Origin: Pseudoips prasinana
Lineage: Eukaryota; Arthropoda; Insecta; Lepidoptera; Nolidae
Direction of reading: 5' to 3'
NCBI GenBank assembly: GCA_951640165.1
Contig: OX621253.1
Location: 13,720,001 to 13,784,000 of the forward strand
DNA length: 64,000 bases
Shown here: one piece after another, positions 1 through 11,142 of the stretch
How the letters are laid out: the number at the start of each line of letters is the position of its first letter
Numbering within the stretch: the stretch's first letter is position 1
Made by a program: the position numbers and the translations under genes
Notes under the pieces: generated by a model
Database searches by the model: none
What the model saw: only the letters and a program-made list of their open reading frames with translations
Told to the model about the DNA's origin: nothing

Positions 1-86
1 AATGGAATAATGATTATAATAGATTAACGGAATAGGAAATAAGCCTATTTCTATTCAATTAATCACCTGTAACTGATATATTTTAG

Positions 87-2425
87 GTAGATGAACCAGA
101 TACATGGAACAACAGATTTCATGAAGACAATGGTTGGAAGGGCATCCGTCTCCTCCACATGGCTGGTCTATACAATGTCTGGCAAAATGAAGATACCATT
201 ATTTACTCCTACTCTGTCATTACTATGGACTCTAATAGTACTTTGGACTGGCTACATCACAGAATGCCTGCTATATTGAACACTCAGGCACAAATAGAAG
301 TAAGTTTTAAAGATCTGAAAAAATAATTAAAAAAAGTATTTATTAACTACTAAAACTAAAAAATAATTATCTATTATATACCTAATATTTACATTAAAAA
401 AAATCAACTACATAAAAAAAGTTTTATATTCACCTATGTGAATATCTTCTGACTCTTTACAAGCACTTTTTGAAAGTCTATACTTTCAAAAAGTGCTTGT
501 AAAGAGTCAGAAGATTATTGTAGTAATATAGTTAACTATACGTAATTATTTATAGGTAGGTATTTAGGTCTGCTGTTTGTATGAAATCATTTAGAAATAA
601 TATTTAATTTACCTATACCTAATAGTAGCCGTGTGTACACTACCAGTATCATGCTCATTTTACTCTCATCATTTTTTAAATTTTATACCCATCTTCCACT
701 TGTACGACCACATTAATATGGAAATTAAATTCTTATACTTATAACATTGACTTATATGTATAACTAGACACATTGTTTCGAATAAAATCTCTGTCTCTGT
801 CTGTCCGGCTGTGCGCGAGGTGAGGGGCGCGCGCGCGGCGGCCAAAATTGCTTACTAAGTTGCAGCGCCCGCGCTGCAACTCGGTGAGCAAATTCTCAAT
901 ATGGGATTGCGCGTCTAGTAGAATACATATAGGTCAATGACTTATAATGCATTTTTATCACTAATGTATTCCAATAAATGTATGGTAATACAAACAAACC
1001 ATCAAAATAAATCTTTATTTTGATGGTTTGCTGATTTACAATGAGTTGAGCATTTCCATTCGAGTAGTAGTAGTAGATATCAACAATGTCACAAGAGTGA
1101 ACAGAATTCTTCGGGAGGAAATAATGAATTGAAAAAATTCAAATATATATGTAGGTACACAGAAAAGTAGTACCTAGTACTTACTGTTCTTTTGCATGCC
1201 GGATACAGGTTTAGAAAATGTCAACTTATAAAAGCTGAATAAAAATGTGGGAATAAAATCATCACCTAAAACGCCGCAAGCACAATTCCATCGAGATTGG
1301 CGATTTTATAATTAACCGCCAAATTTTTAAATATTAAGTTAATGATTTTCCATTCAAAGCATTCGATTAATAAAACATTTGTCCTTCTAAACACACTTAA
1401 GACTTGAGAAGTTATATTTATGTTTTCTATATCTTCTTGAAAATACCTGTAAAATACTATTTTGACCATCCAAAAGTCTCAAAGTAATTATTAATACTTA
1501 GTTGAGATATTGGGCAAATTGAAATTATGATACAACATTTAATTATTTTTATACAAACTGCGCTCAAAAAGTTCAAGGAAATTTGAAAACTTGGCAGCCC
1601 CTTTACTGTCCTTGACAACTAAGTATTTGTGTAGCCCCCATAAATGACTTTTTTGAGTCTGGATGTAAAGCAAACCCAGACTCAGAACGGTTGTCCGTTA
1701 TTTCCATGTTTGTAAAGTCCCCCGGGACAAATGGTTGAATTTCTTTAGTGTGTGAGTTTCTTTTTTAATTAAATATTCACTTAAGTAGTTAATACTTAAC
1801 TGCTCTCTTTAACGCGCAATAGGGAAATCAAGCAGCATAGACTCATAATTGTCTTATTCTGTAAAGAGTTTTTTAAATCTTTATGAAATATAATAACAAC
1901 TGGAAGCTAAGCAGCAATCTTTTTTGACTTACCACCGCCGTACTTAAGTCATATTTAATCATTGATTGACTAAGGCCTTTAAATTACATATTATAAAGAC
2001 AAAGACTAAACATTGCTTAACATAATCAGTCTTGAAACATGTCTCTAGTGCGGCAGTACCTAACAGTTTACCAAAATTAAAATGTGAAATAATAATACCT
2101 ACCTTATTAAGCTTAGTTTTTTTATTAAGTAACTTTTTATTTAAAAAAAATATTTCCTTTTCAGGCATGGCTTGATATTGACAATGTTGACCCTGACATG
2201 GCCTTGGGCTATCTCAAACCAGTGAAGTTATTGTCGTGGCATCAAGTATCTACACAAGTCAACAATTCTAGAAATAAATCCACAGATTGTAACAAAAGGC
2301 TAACTGACGAAAAGAAAGATAAACACAAACAAAAAACATTAAATTCTTGGTTTAAAGTTGAAAAAAGGAAATCAACAGAGGATAATAATTCTGATTCTAA
2401 AAGGTTAAAGGTTGAGAATAAATAA
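87..2425 (+). CDS. HMCES: HMCES, SRAP-domain abasic-site DNA-protein crosslinker (3' part)
   Basis: Two phase-0 coding exons are visible, 87-299 (acceptor TTTTAG, donor GTAAGT) and 2165-2425 (acceptor TTTTCAG, stop TAA); upstream exons lie before the window. Exon one carries the late SRAP core: LLHMAGLYNVW, a YSYSVITMDS strand and the HHRMPAIL motif, which holds the conserved histidine of the active site. Exon two continues with the AWLD helix and an SWHQVSTQVNNSRN segment like that of animal HMCES. The known family links its N-terminal cysteine to abasic sites in single-stranded DNA at replication forks; that cysteine is outside the window. The basic tail contains QKTLNSWF (2330-2353), which fits a PCNA-interacting PIP box. 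Family assignment is confident; the PCNA role here is inference. Confidence 0.93.
444..515. repeat. Perfect 34-bp hairpin with 4-nt loop
   Basis: Arms 444-477 and 482-515 are exact reverse complements with loop CTAT. The arm starts ATCTTCTGACTCTTTACAAG. No coding potential or target-site duplication is evident. It could be a minimal fold-back element, a palindrome formed by a replication error, or a small-RNA hairpin. Confidence 0.9.
745..939 (+). mobile_element. GC-rich MITE with 8-bp target duplication (copy 1)
   Basis: Ends are imperfect inverted repeats of about 28 bp (CATTGACYTATATGTAT and on to CTAGAC). They are flanked by an exact 8-bp duplication ACTTATAA (737-744 and 940-947). The middle is GC-rich (GCGCGCGCGCGG) and contains TTGCAGCGCCCGCGCTGCAA, an internal palindrome. 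A second copy lies reversed at 47619-47807. An 8-bp duplication fits hAT-like (or P-like) mobilisation; the autonomous partner is unknown. Confidence 0.85.
995..1030. repeat. 17-bp perfect hairpin, 2-nt loop
   Basis: Arms 995-1011 and 1014-1030 (CAAACCATCAAAATAAA and its complement) are separated by TC only. Function unknown. Confidence 0.85.
1630..1742 (+). mobile_element. SINE family A, body fragment
   Basis: Contains ATAAATGACTTTTTTGAGTC, then TGGATGTAA and a TGTTTGTAAAGT stretch, matching the body of the tRNA-headed SINEs at 16118-16312, 51905-52112 and 4975-5130. The tRNA-like head is absent. Confidence 0.6.
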
Positions 2426-3269
2426 AACGTATGTAGTTGTACTTAACAAAAAATCTTTTATTTCCTTAGTTTTAATACCTTGTCTTACATACGCATATAG
2501 GATACTTAATATCAACACTTATAGTATTTCTTTGTCAGTAACTTTTGAAGGCATCACGAAAAATTCGCTGCAACAATTCATTGTACTCAACATGATAAAT
2601 CTTCAAGGAAAACATCTTCATATAACATATACACTAATTGTATATTACCTAGTTACACAACATTTAGTATCTAAAAATCAACCCCCTTACTTAATAATTG
2701 TAACAGAAAGAAACCGACTTCAAAAAGACTTCTTATTCAAAACCAATTAAAATGCACTAAAAATAAGAAATGCAATTTTAAGTCTTATTTGGTTTTCTCA
2801 TAGATGCCATTGTCAGAACTGGAACAAATTAAATTGGGACCAAACGAGAAGCGCCAGCTTTCACATAAAAATAGAATTCAAATCGGTTCACCCATTTAAC
2901 AGTTCTGAGGTAACAAATATAAAAAAAAAAAAAACTTGAGCACCTCTTTTTATAGTCAATTGAAATAATGAAAAGAAATAAAGAAATTTATTCAGCACTT
3001 GGGTATTTACATACACTTATACTTGTAAAGCTCACAATAATAAATAAACTTAGTTGAATGCAGTATTAAAGTAGGTAACAAAAATATTCGCGGACTTCGT
3101 TCCGCGTTATAAATGTTTTTGTCCCTGCCCGTTTGTCCCGCAACTTGGATTACATTATTCAAGTTTAAGTAAAGACGCGTTATTAACTTTGGAATTTTTC
3201 ATAGCCTCTGACACTCCACAATAACGTAGCTTTCTATTAGTGAAATAATTTTGAGATAATAATCCAGAG

Positions 3270-3325
3270 ATTACCCCTTACAATGTCACAAACTCACAAC
3301 CTCACAAACGTAACCTCTTTATAAT
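3270..3325 (-). mobile_element. Lep1-type Helitron 5' fragment
   Basis: Reversed copy of the typical start (TACTAATATTATAAAG... GTTTGTGAG), matching the 5' portions at 51019-51122 and 58212-58377. The 3' end is diverged or missing. Confidence 0.5.
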
Positions 3326-3519
3326 ATTAGTACCTATAGATTACTCGGTCCATGCAGTCTATTTCGTCACACATATTTTTATTAAATCCTTAAATAACAA
3401 ATAGCAAGTTACTTACTATGCTATTATTGTAACATTTAGCAATACTATATTAAAATTAAAGAATTGAAGACAACAAGCAGTAGGATAGCGCAAAAGGCTC
3501 TCAACCAGTAGCTTAAATT

Positions 3520-3700
3520 TCAGCGACTAATACCTGAACGCACCCTTATGGGGTTCGGGCCAAATTTCAGGCGGCCGCTGAAAAGACGGAATTCTAGATG
3601 AGGGTCTGATCACTTGCACGGGATTACCGATCACGTGTTAAAGGGCCAATGCGGAAAGAGGAACCTACCCTAGCTAGACCGTGGCTTTCTTAAAAATACT
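3520..3700 (+). repeat. Dispersed repeat, inverted copy at 40030-40250
   Basis: Shared blocks include GGCGGCCGCTGAA, GGAATTCTAGATGA and GATCACGTGTTAA, each found in reverse complement with a few changes at 40030-40250. Identity is unknown; probably a LINE or other retroelement fragment. Confidence 0.65.
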
Positions 3701-3839
3701 AGAACATTTATCATTCAAATGTGATCTTACATTCAAGCGAATAAGACTCATTGGCTGGTTCTGCATCGATTCGTGTTAAACTGGTTGAAATGGCTACCTA
3801 TTTACTACTACTTTTTACTACCTATCAATTAATTAAATA

Positions 3840-4072
3840 AATATCTCGAGACAACTAGCAACACACTGCCATCTGATCACACACATGTATATATTTCTAG
3901 TTATACACATATTATGTATATATTTCTAAAACATACATATTATAGATATTTTTTACACTCTGACACAACAAATAATCGTGCTCATCAACTAAGATTTGTC
4001 CAGGGTGGGGATCGAACCCACGACCTTAGAAATCAGGGTCAGTAACCACTAGATTAACAGGTCAGTCAAACT
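3840..4072 (-). mobile_element. tRNA-headed SINE (family C), reversed
   Basis: On the minus strand a tRNA-like head has GTTAATCTAGTGGTTACTGA, a B box of the GGTTCGATCCC type, and then a body ending in AT-rich repeats. A related copy lies at 55670-55845. Confidence 0.6.
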
Positions 4073-4974
4073 TAACATTGAAACGGAATAAAATCGCTTC
4101 AAAATGACCAGCCGTTCTAATATCAGGATGGCTGTTCATCTCTCCTTTTGTATAAATTATTCAAATTCGAGTTATTAATATTAATTGAGCGATTAAAACC
4201 TGATTGCTACCCTCACGCCTTTCAATATAATATAATTAACAAGTAAAAAGTTATGATTATTGAAATTTTTATACGAACTGGATTACGGTTATTGAAATAA
4301 AGTAATTTGTAACGATTACAACAATGTTTCTTTTATAGTCCGCTTAATTTGTCTAAAGTTGTGTAGCAATTAATTGAGTTTAGGTAGTAGGTAAAAAGTA
4401 AAAATCACCAAATAAGTAGTAATTTTTGGTACACAGCCTGTCGCGAACAGATACACAAATTAACCAAACGCACATAATCTCTCATGATGATATATCAATA
4501 CTATCGGCTTATATTGACGGAATTCAGTAAAATAATGGGGAATAACCATATACAGTAGAATCTAGGTGTAATGCTTTTTATGACAAGTTGGCCTGGAAGC
4601 TTTCACTGCTAAAAAATTAAACTACGACGTAACCCCGCCAGAGTGAACTGTGGGTTCGACCTTCGACTCAGGGCGTTTACCTACTGACGGAGAGACGCAC
4701 AAGGTCGGTTTTTTGCCACTGATCCTGTGTAGACGATTTTAATCCGTATAGACGCTCAACGCCAATCATGGATCGGGGAGGGAATTCTATCGATATGAAT
4801 GCAAACTAAGGATCTTTGACGCAATGGTGGTCTCGGTGCATCCACTGTCGTATACTCCAGGTGTACGGTATTTCAGGTACTGTATCACGAAAGGTTAGCC
4901 TTCTTTTTCTAAAAGATTTCTTAGACTTTCCGAGAACTAGGGAATTAAATGCCAAAATCGCGTGAGACTTTACA

Positions 4975-5130
4975 AACACTAAATTTACAAAGCACAGCCA
5001 GGCTCACAACATCAATTTATGGGTTACACAAATCGTTGCCCTGTATGGGACTCGAACCCGAAAAACGGGCGCCGAGGCCGTAGGAAGGCAACCACGTTAA
5101 TCAGTGCGTCACACCTGCAGTCAATATATA
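4975..5130 (-). mobile_element. SINE family A, reversed
   Basis: Reads on the minus strand as a tRNA-like head (GGGTTCGAGTCCCATACAGG) followed by a CATAAATTGATGTTGTGAGC body. Similar in layout to the copies at 16118-16312 and 51905-52112. Confidence 0.65.
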
Positions 5131-6482
5131 TGACGTCATCTCATCGTCGGGACCGTATCGCTCACGAGGGCGACGCACATACGGGTATTTGATACAAAAA
5201 ACTGGCCAAAAGTCATTTTTACAATAGTAACCGCGCAGCTATCCTTTGTTCTGTTTTAACAATGGGACACTCTATTCATTAAGAAACCGGTACCCAGAAG
5301 GGGCTAGAGCGCTCCATGCGCCCTCAACGTCGTCAGTCGGAACTCATCTGTTGTGCTAGTGACACGTTTGTTTTCTCGCGGCGCTCGCAAATTTCAATTG
5401 CTGTTTAAGACTAATCATACTGTTGTGTTTAGTGCAAACCCCAAAAACCATCATGGAATCTTCAGGCACAGGTATGAACTTTATTTTGAATCTATTGTGC
5501 TACTGTTAGGATCACTTTTTCATTCTTTAATTGTACCATAAAGTCATGAGTATTTTTATGCAAAAAAAAAACACGTAAAATAGGTTTCCTTCGTCAAATT
5601 AAGTATCAGATAAACATAGTTAAGCTAAAGTTTATACATAATCGTGTTCTTTGAACCTTCTAGATTTCATATCAAGAGAAAAACCTTCCGCCTCTTTCCG
5701 CCCCTATGAATTATAGCCTCTGAACAAAAATAGGTTTTTTTCGAAAAAAAAACAACACTTTGTGTTTCTTTGATTTTAACATAGATTTTTTCTTGTTGGC
5801 AGGTCCTTATGATGAGTCATCGATGACAATAACAAGAGAGGATATGTTTAACGTAATAAAACAGTGCGACTACAAAAATTTAGATAAAAAACTGGACTTT
5901 CTTGAGCATAAACTAATTGAAATGACCAAATGCCCCGAGGACAAAACTAAAGTACTCCGCCATTGCTTAAAATCATTTAAACATCATTACAAGCTAAAAT
6001 GGACCTCAGCAAGCTACAAAGAATGTCGTTTCCGAAAAACGAATGAACAATGGCTTAAAGAAAAAATTTCTCTACCTGTTTGGCGACACAATAAACCCGG
6101 CCGACCTCTTAAGGAATTCCAAGAATGTAGTGAAAGAAGCAAAAGGCGCAAAACAGAGAAAGTGAGATCAGAAATATCGCATGAAGAGTTGACGTATGCT
6201 GCTGTGATGAGTGAACGAGCCGCAGGCAACAATGATTTGTCTCAAATAATAAAACAGGCTTCAGCGACTCCGAGACGAGCCACTAGATTCCGCAAAATCA
6301 TAAGTTCAGCCGACAAAAGTTCAAAAAGCGGCAAGTTAACGATAACACAAGCACTGATTAAATACGTGGAAGCCGACCTAACGCGCAAACAATATAATGT
6401 GATAAGAGATGGGCAGGAGGATATATACCCCTGTTATTCTCTCCTACAGAGAGCGAAAACGGATTGCTATCCTAAATCTATT

Positions 6483-6676
6483 TGTTAACGTTTTATAACG
6501 TTTGCTACCGATTATTATGAATAAAAGGTAAAATTCGTAAGATATTATAGTTTATTCAGTCAATGAAAAATATCAATTGTTTTATTTGAAAACATACTGA
6601 CAAGTTACAATTTTGGTGTTGGCAACCGGCCAGCTCTAACCATAGCTTCACACCAATGAGTATACGAACTCTAACA
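6483..6676 (-). repeat. Copia 3' LTR (element orientation)
   Basis: 194 bp, same sequence as 10949-11142 as far as can be read. Next to the Transib codon ATT on the left. Confidence 0.95.
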
Positions 6677-6727
6677 TCTTCTCTTGAAGCTTATGGTGCC
6701 CAGAGTACAACAGCACAACATTTTGTG

Positions 6728-9700
6728 TCATGCTTCCAGCCCAATCTGTCGGCATAGTTGTACCAATCTTGGTTTGTACAGTGGCTTTGTTAACATATCT
6801 GCAATTTGGTTTTCAGTTCCAATCTTTGCAGTACTCATATTTCCATCAGCTACAGCTTCTCTAATAAAGAAATGCCGCAACTTGATGTGCTTAGTTCTAT
6901 TGTGGAACTCATACGGCGGATTCTGAGCCAATTTGATAGCTGATTCGTTATCCACATATAGAACAGGAATCCTCGTTAATTGTTCTACATTTTCAATTAA
7001 TCGCTTGAGCCATATGATTTCTCTGGCTCCTTCACTGGCAGCTACAATTTCTGCTTCAGTGCTTGAAATAGCAACTGATGTCTGCAGTTGACTTCTCCAT
7101 GATATCAGTCCTCCATAGACACATACTAGACCTGAAGTTGATCTTCCAGTGTTGGGATCTCCACCATGGTCAGCATCACTGTAACAGACCAGTTCTTTCT
7201 TAGTGCCTTTCCTATAGGTAAGACAAAATTCTCGCGTACCATTTAAATATCGTAATATTCGCTTCACTTTTGCTATATCTGTTTTTGTAGGAGCTTCTAG
7301 GTGTCTGGATGCAACACCAACGGCGTAAGCTATGTCGGGTCTTGTTCCCACCATCAGGTATGCAAGGGCTCCAACGGCCTCTCTGTATGGAAAGCCATGT
7401 TCTCCTTTAGCTTCTTCTCTCAATTCAGAGTCCTTTACTATTGGTGTAGCAACAGCCTTGCAATTTTCCATACCAAATCTCTCAAGCACCTTTTTAGTGT
7501 AGGCACCTTGATGTATTTTGATACAATCTTTCTCTCTTTGTATCTCAAGTCCTAGAAAATAATAAGATTTCTTGTTACGTTGGGCCTTTATTTTAAATCG
7601 CTTCTCAAGCTTCTCGAGGAACTCATCAATTAGTACCTGTGAGGTACCAGCAATCATACCATCGTCAACATATAGGGCTAGTAATAGTCTACCTTCTCCC
7701 CTCTTCATCGAGAAGAAACAAGGATCTTCACCAGGTAGGAACCCTTGTTCTTGAAGAAAGTCTTTAATGCAATTGTTCCAGCATAATGGCGCTTGCTTTA
7801 GCCCATATAAACTTCGTTTCAATCTGCATACTTCGTTAGTCCCATTATTATATCCATCAGGCTGTTTGACATAGATTTCCTCATTTAAGCTTCCATAAAG
7901 GAATGCGGTGGATACGTCAAATTGAGCTAAGACCATATTGTCTCGAGCGGCAATACTCAATAGTATTCTGATTGTGCTCATTTTTGCTACTGGACTGAAA
8001 GTCTTCTCAAAATCCACGCCTTTCTTTTGAGAATAGCCAACCGCAACAAGTCTGGCTTTGTATTTATCTGTAGACCCATTTGAGTTTCGCTTAATCTTGT
8101 AAATCCATTTGCTAGATATGGCTTTACGTCCCTTGGGCAATGGCACTAAGTCCCATGTTTGGTTCTCTTCCAAGGATCTTATTTCTTCATCCATGGCTTT
8201 GCACCATTGATCTTTCTCAATAGACTTCATAGCATCTTTGAAAGTCTTTGGTTCCTCTTCATGACCATAAACCTTTTCAACGCAGTTAAGAACAAAGTCA
8301 TCAAATCTTTTAGATGGTTTTATATTACAACGATCTCGCAAAGTCATTCTGTGTGATGTTGTTTCTAGATTTCGTTCACTCTCAACATCTTCTAGAGATC
8401 GATCAATATGAGTATCTTCTCTGAATACTTCATTCTCTGGTTCTGTAAATGACTCTTCTACAGTTTGTTCTGCTTCTATATCTTCTGCAGGTTGTGTTTC
8501 GGTCTCAATCACAGGTTCATCTATATTCACCGTCGTTGATTCGGTATTTTCATTCAATGGTAATGGTACCTGAATCCAAGTGTCAGTCTGGGGTATAACA
8601 CTACTTGAAGAAATAGGTATGTCGAAGTGTAAAGGAATTGGAGCATCAAAACTCATTGAACCATTTTCTATAGGTATTGGATCTTGATTTGTTGATTCTA
8701 GGGTCTTCTCTTCAAAGATAACGTCTCTAGATCGTACTAGTTTGTTTGTTTCCTTGATCCATATCCTATACCCTTCATCATTATCATATCCAATAAGTAT
8801 ACCTTTCTTTGCTTTCTTGTCCAATTTCTTCCTAGTTACTTTTGGTACATGTGCATAACAAGTGCTTCCTAATATTCTTAAATGCCGGATTCTTGGCTTT
8901 TTCTTACACCAAATCTCATATGGACTTTTATCAAATGGTGTTGGTCCAGTCCGATTCAGAATATATATTGTGGCATAAACTAATTCTGCCCATAAGCCTT
9001 TAGGTAGCCCTCTTGAATGCATTATAGCTCTTGCAGCTTCGACAACTGTCCTATTGTCTCTTTCTACACATCCGTTTTGTTCTGGGGTGTATGGCATCGT
9101 AAGTCTTTGCATGACACCATTTTCTTGAAGTATTTTTCGTACCTCCGCATTGTCGAATTCTCCTCCATTGTCACTCAGAAGCTCTTTCACGTTGTGTCCC
9201 ATAACTTTTATCTCGGCTAACACTTGCTTCAGCTTTTGACTTACTTCCGACTTCTGTTTTAGAAAATACACAAATCGAAATTTCGACAAATCATCTTTGA
9301 ATAGTACAAAGTATCTGCATTTGCTCATTGAGTACGGGAAAGGTCCACATACATCAGCATGTATCAATGCTCCTGCTTCTGTCGCCCTCTCTCTCGTACC
9401 AAACTTTTGCCTGTGGGCCTTGCCATAAATGCAGCCTTCGCAAATTTCGCTATCAAGTTTCAGTTTAATCCCAAGCTCCCTCTCAATGACTCTTTTCACA
9501 TGAGTCTTACTTTGATGTCCTAATCTTTCATGGTATAGCTGAAGTAAATTCTTTGATTCTATCGTGTTTATTTCTACAGGTTTTAAAGGCCTTCTGTTTG
9601 TCAAACGTAGTTTGTACAGACCTCCTTGTATCTGCCTGTTTCCAATAAGCATGACTGTTCCTTTGACTGATAATTTACATGCTGTTGCTGTTGACATAAA

Positions 9701-10831
9701 AGTACTGTTTGAGAGTCTATCTTGTGCTGATAAAACCGAGAATAGATTTTTCTTCACGCTGGGTACGTACCAAACATCGTTTAGCGTGATCAGTTGTTTG
9801 CAACCTCTTCCTACGTCAGCTTCAACTATTAGTGTTCCTTTTCCAAGCGCCTGAATGGCTTCTCCATTCGCAGTGGTTACTGTGTATGAGTCGTCAAAGT
9901 AGTGGAATGACTCAAACAAATCATCTCTATTTGTTACATGACTTGTGGCCCCATTATCTATGAACCAGTTATCATGGTCTTCATCCATCTTACTGTTAAC
10001 TGCCATAAGACTCATGTTCACATTTGTATTTGGAACGCTCTTTGTCGTTGACGGTTTTGGTGGTCGTCCGTCAGACATCCATTTTTCGCATTGTTTCACT
10101 CTATGTCCAATCTTACCACAATAATGGCATTTATCTCTCGTGATCTTTTGTTTTCCCTTCTTCTTTTGAACATTTAGGACCTCTATTTCTTTATCTTCAT
10201 CTTTGCTTAATAGTGATCGCTCATATGTACAAAGTTGGCTCGTCAAGTTTTCTACTGTCCTTTCTGACTTTGTTATCAATAGCCAACTAGATTTAAAAGA
10301 GAAGTATTTTTCTGGTAAGGTGTCTAAAATTTTGCAAATCAAGAAGATCTCCGGTAGCTCACCTTTATTTTCAGTTTTCTTCATCTCTTGTTCTAGTTCT
10401 GACCATATATTCTTCATTTTTGACAAATGAGTTGACATGTCATTGTCGGACTCTTTCTTGTAGCCAAAGAACTTCATGCAAAGGTCATATGCTCGGTCTT
10501 GTGATACACCTGAATAGATTCGGGTCAATTCCGCCCATATCTCTCTTGCTTCGTTAAATCTCATAACTTTTTGAAGATTTTCATCCGAAAGATTTGTGGT
10601 AATTAATAATAGAGCTGCGCTATTGATTCTCTGATAGTTTTTCAACTCTGAATCATATTTTTCACAATTTTCTGGATCCGACAGTTGAGGTTTACTGACC
10701 TTTCCTTCAACTATGTCCAGAAGTCCCAGTCCTCTCATGGCTGCTGTAATTTTGTATTTCCATGTGGACCAATTCGAATCGTTTAAGAGACCAACCTTTA
10801 TTTTTGTTGCTTCTAAGATAGCTTGCTCCAT
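6728..10831 (-). CDS. Copia gag-pol polyprotein
   Basis: ATG at 10831 opens 1,367 codons; an in-frame upstream extension to 10912 lacks an ATG. Domains in order: a gag region resembling UBN2; a CCHC zinc knuckle (CHYCGKIGHRVKQC); an aspartic protease with the unusual active-site triplet in WFIDNGATSHV; an integrase with its HHCC head (YHERLGHQ... CEGCIYGKAH), then HADVCGPF, LLSDNGGEF and an NGCVERDNR segment giving DDE; reverse transcriptase with the YVDDG catalytic box; and RNase H (YSDADHGGD, SSTEAE, VDNESAIKLAQ). No internal stop or frameshift is seen, so the element may be autonomous. The protease has DNG where DSG or DTG is commoner in retroelements. Confidence 0.95.
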   Translation of the reverse strand: MEQAILEATKIKVGLLNDSNWSTWKYKITAAMRGLGLLDIVEGKVSKPQLSDPENCEKYDSELKNYQRINSAALLLITTNLSDENLQKVMRFNEAREIWAELTRIYSGVSQDRAYDLCMKFFGYKKESDNDMSTHLSKMKNIWSELEQEMKKTENKGELPEIFLICKILDTLPEKYFSFKSSWLLITKSERTVENLTSQLCTYERSLLSKDEDKEIEVLNVQKKKGKQKITRDKCHYCGKIGHRVKQCEKWMSDGRPPKPSTTKSVPNTNVNMSLMAVNSKMDEDHDNWFIDNGATSHVTNRDDLFESFHYFDDSYTVTTANGEAIQALGKGTLIVEADVGRGCKQLITLNDVWYVPSVKKNLFSVLSAQDRLSNSTFMSTATACKLSVKGTVMLIGNRQIQGGLYKLRLTNRRPLKPVEINTIESKNLLQLYHERLGHQSKTHVKRVIERELGIKLKLDSEICEGCIYGKAHRQKFGTRERATEAGALIHADVCGPFPYSMSKCRYFVLFKDDLSKFRFVYFLKQKSEVSQKLKQVLAEIKVMGHNVKELLSDNGGEFDNAEVRKILQENGVMQRLTMPYTPEQNGCVERDNRTVVEAARAIMHSRGLPKGLWAELVYATIYILNRTGPTPFDKSPYEIWCKKKPRIRHLRILGSTCYAHVPKVTRKKLDKKAKKGILIGYDNDEGYRIWIKETNKLVRSRDVIFEEKTLESTNQDPIPIENGSMSFDAPIPLHFDIPISSSSVIPQTDTWIQVPLPLNENTESTTVNIDEPVIETETQPAEDIEAEQTVEESFTEPENEVFREDTHIDRSLEDVESERNLETTSHRMTLRDRCNIKPSKRFDDFVLNCVEKVYGHEEEPKTFKDAMKSIEKDQWCKAMDEEIRSLEENQTWDLVPLPKGRKAISSKWIYKIKRNSNGSTDKYKARLVAVGYSQKKGVDFEKTFSPVAKMSTIRILLSIAARDNMVLAQFDVSTAFLYGSLNEEIYVKQPDGYNNGTNEVCRLKRSLYGLKQAPLCWNNCIKDFLQEQGFLPGEDPCFFSMKRGEGRLLLALYVDDGMIAGTSQVLIDEFLEKLEKRFKIKAQRNKKSYYFLGLEIQREKDCIKIHQGAYTKKVLERFGMENCKAVATPIVKDSELREEAKGEHGFPYREAVGALAYLMVGTRPDIAYAVGVASRHLEAPTKTDIAKVKRILRYLNGTREFCLTYRKGTKKELVCYSDADHGGDPNTGRSTSGLVCVYGGLISWRSQLQTSVAISSTEAEIVAASEGAREIIWLKRLIENVEQLTRIPVLYVDNESAIKLAQNPPYEFHNRTKHIKLRHFFIREAVADGNMSTAKIGTENQIADMLTKPLYKPRLVQLCRQIGLEA

Positions 10832-10935
10832 CTTGCAGACAAAAAAATGTTTTCTCTTCCTTAAACTTTCGACGGAACTTCTTCTGAATCTCACAATTCT
10901 TACGTTTTGCAATACGTTCTGCTCAAAACGTCTTT

Positions 10936-10948
10936 CACTCTGCTACCA
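10936..10948 (-). other. Copia primer-binding site
   Basis: Directly adjoining the 5' LTR, minus-strand sequence TGGTAGCAGAG matches the complement of the initiator Met tRNA 3' end including CCA. Confidence 0.8.
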
Positions 10949-11142
10949 TGTTAACGTTTTATAACGTTTGCTACCGATTATTATGAATAAAAGGTAAAAT
11001 TCGTAAGATATTATAGTTTATTCAGTCAATGAAAAATATCAATTGTTTTATTTGAAAACATACTGACAAGTTACAATTTTGGTGTTGGCAACCGGCCAGC
11101 TCTAACCATAGCTTCACACCAATGAGTATACGAACTCTAACA
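10949..11142 (-). repeat. Copia 5' LTR (element orientation)
   Basis: 194 bp, TGTTAGAG at its start and GTTAACA at its end on the minus strand. Carries the presumed promoter and polyadenylation signals of the element. Confidence 0.95.

Larger units (their letters stand above)
300..2164. other. HMCES intron, repeat-rich
   Basis: Spliced-out stretch between the two visible HMCES exons. It holds a short-loop hairpin (444-515), a GC-rich MITE (745-939), a small hairpin (995-1030) and a SINE body fragment (about 1630-1742). I see no further exon. Confidence 0.8.
2426..5170. other. Intergenic region downstream of HMCES
   Basis: Holds the HMCES 3' UTR followed by repeat fragments: a Helitron 5' piece (3270-3325, minus), a dispersed repeat (3520-3700) and two reversed SINEs (3840-4072, 4975-5130). 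No host coding exon could be supported. Confidence 0.6.
6483..11142 (-). mobile_element. Ty1/Copia LTR retrotransposon, complete
   Basis: Two 194-bp LTRs (6483-6676 and 10949-11142) look identical by eye and run from TG to CA. Target duplication CTATT is at 6478-6482 and 11143-11147. On the minus strand the 5' LTR (right) is followed at once by TGGTAGCAGAG, complementary to the 3' end of initiator Met tRNA, a primer-binding site. A purine run AAGAGAAGA precedes the 3' LTR. One long gag-pol ORF lies between. Identical LTRs and an open frame point to very recent insertion. Confidence 0.96.

Noticed and set aside
7301..10964. Plus-strand ORFs of 60-96 codons across the Copia body
   Set aside because: All are antisense to the intact gag-pol frame and lack domains.
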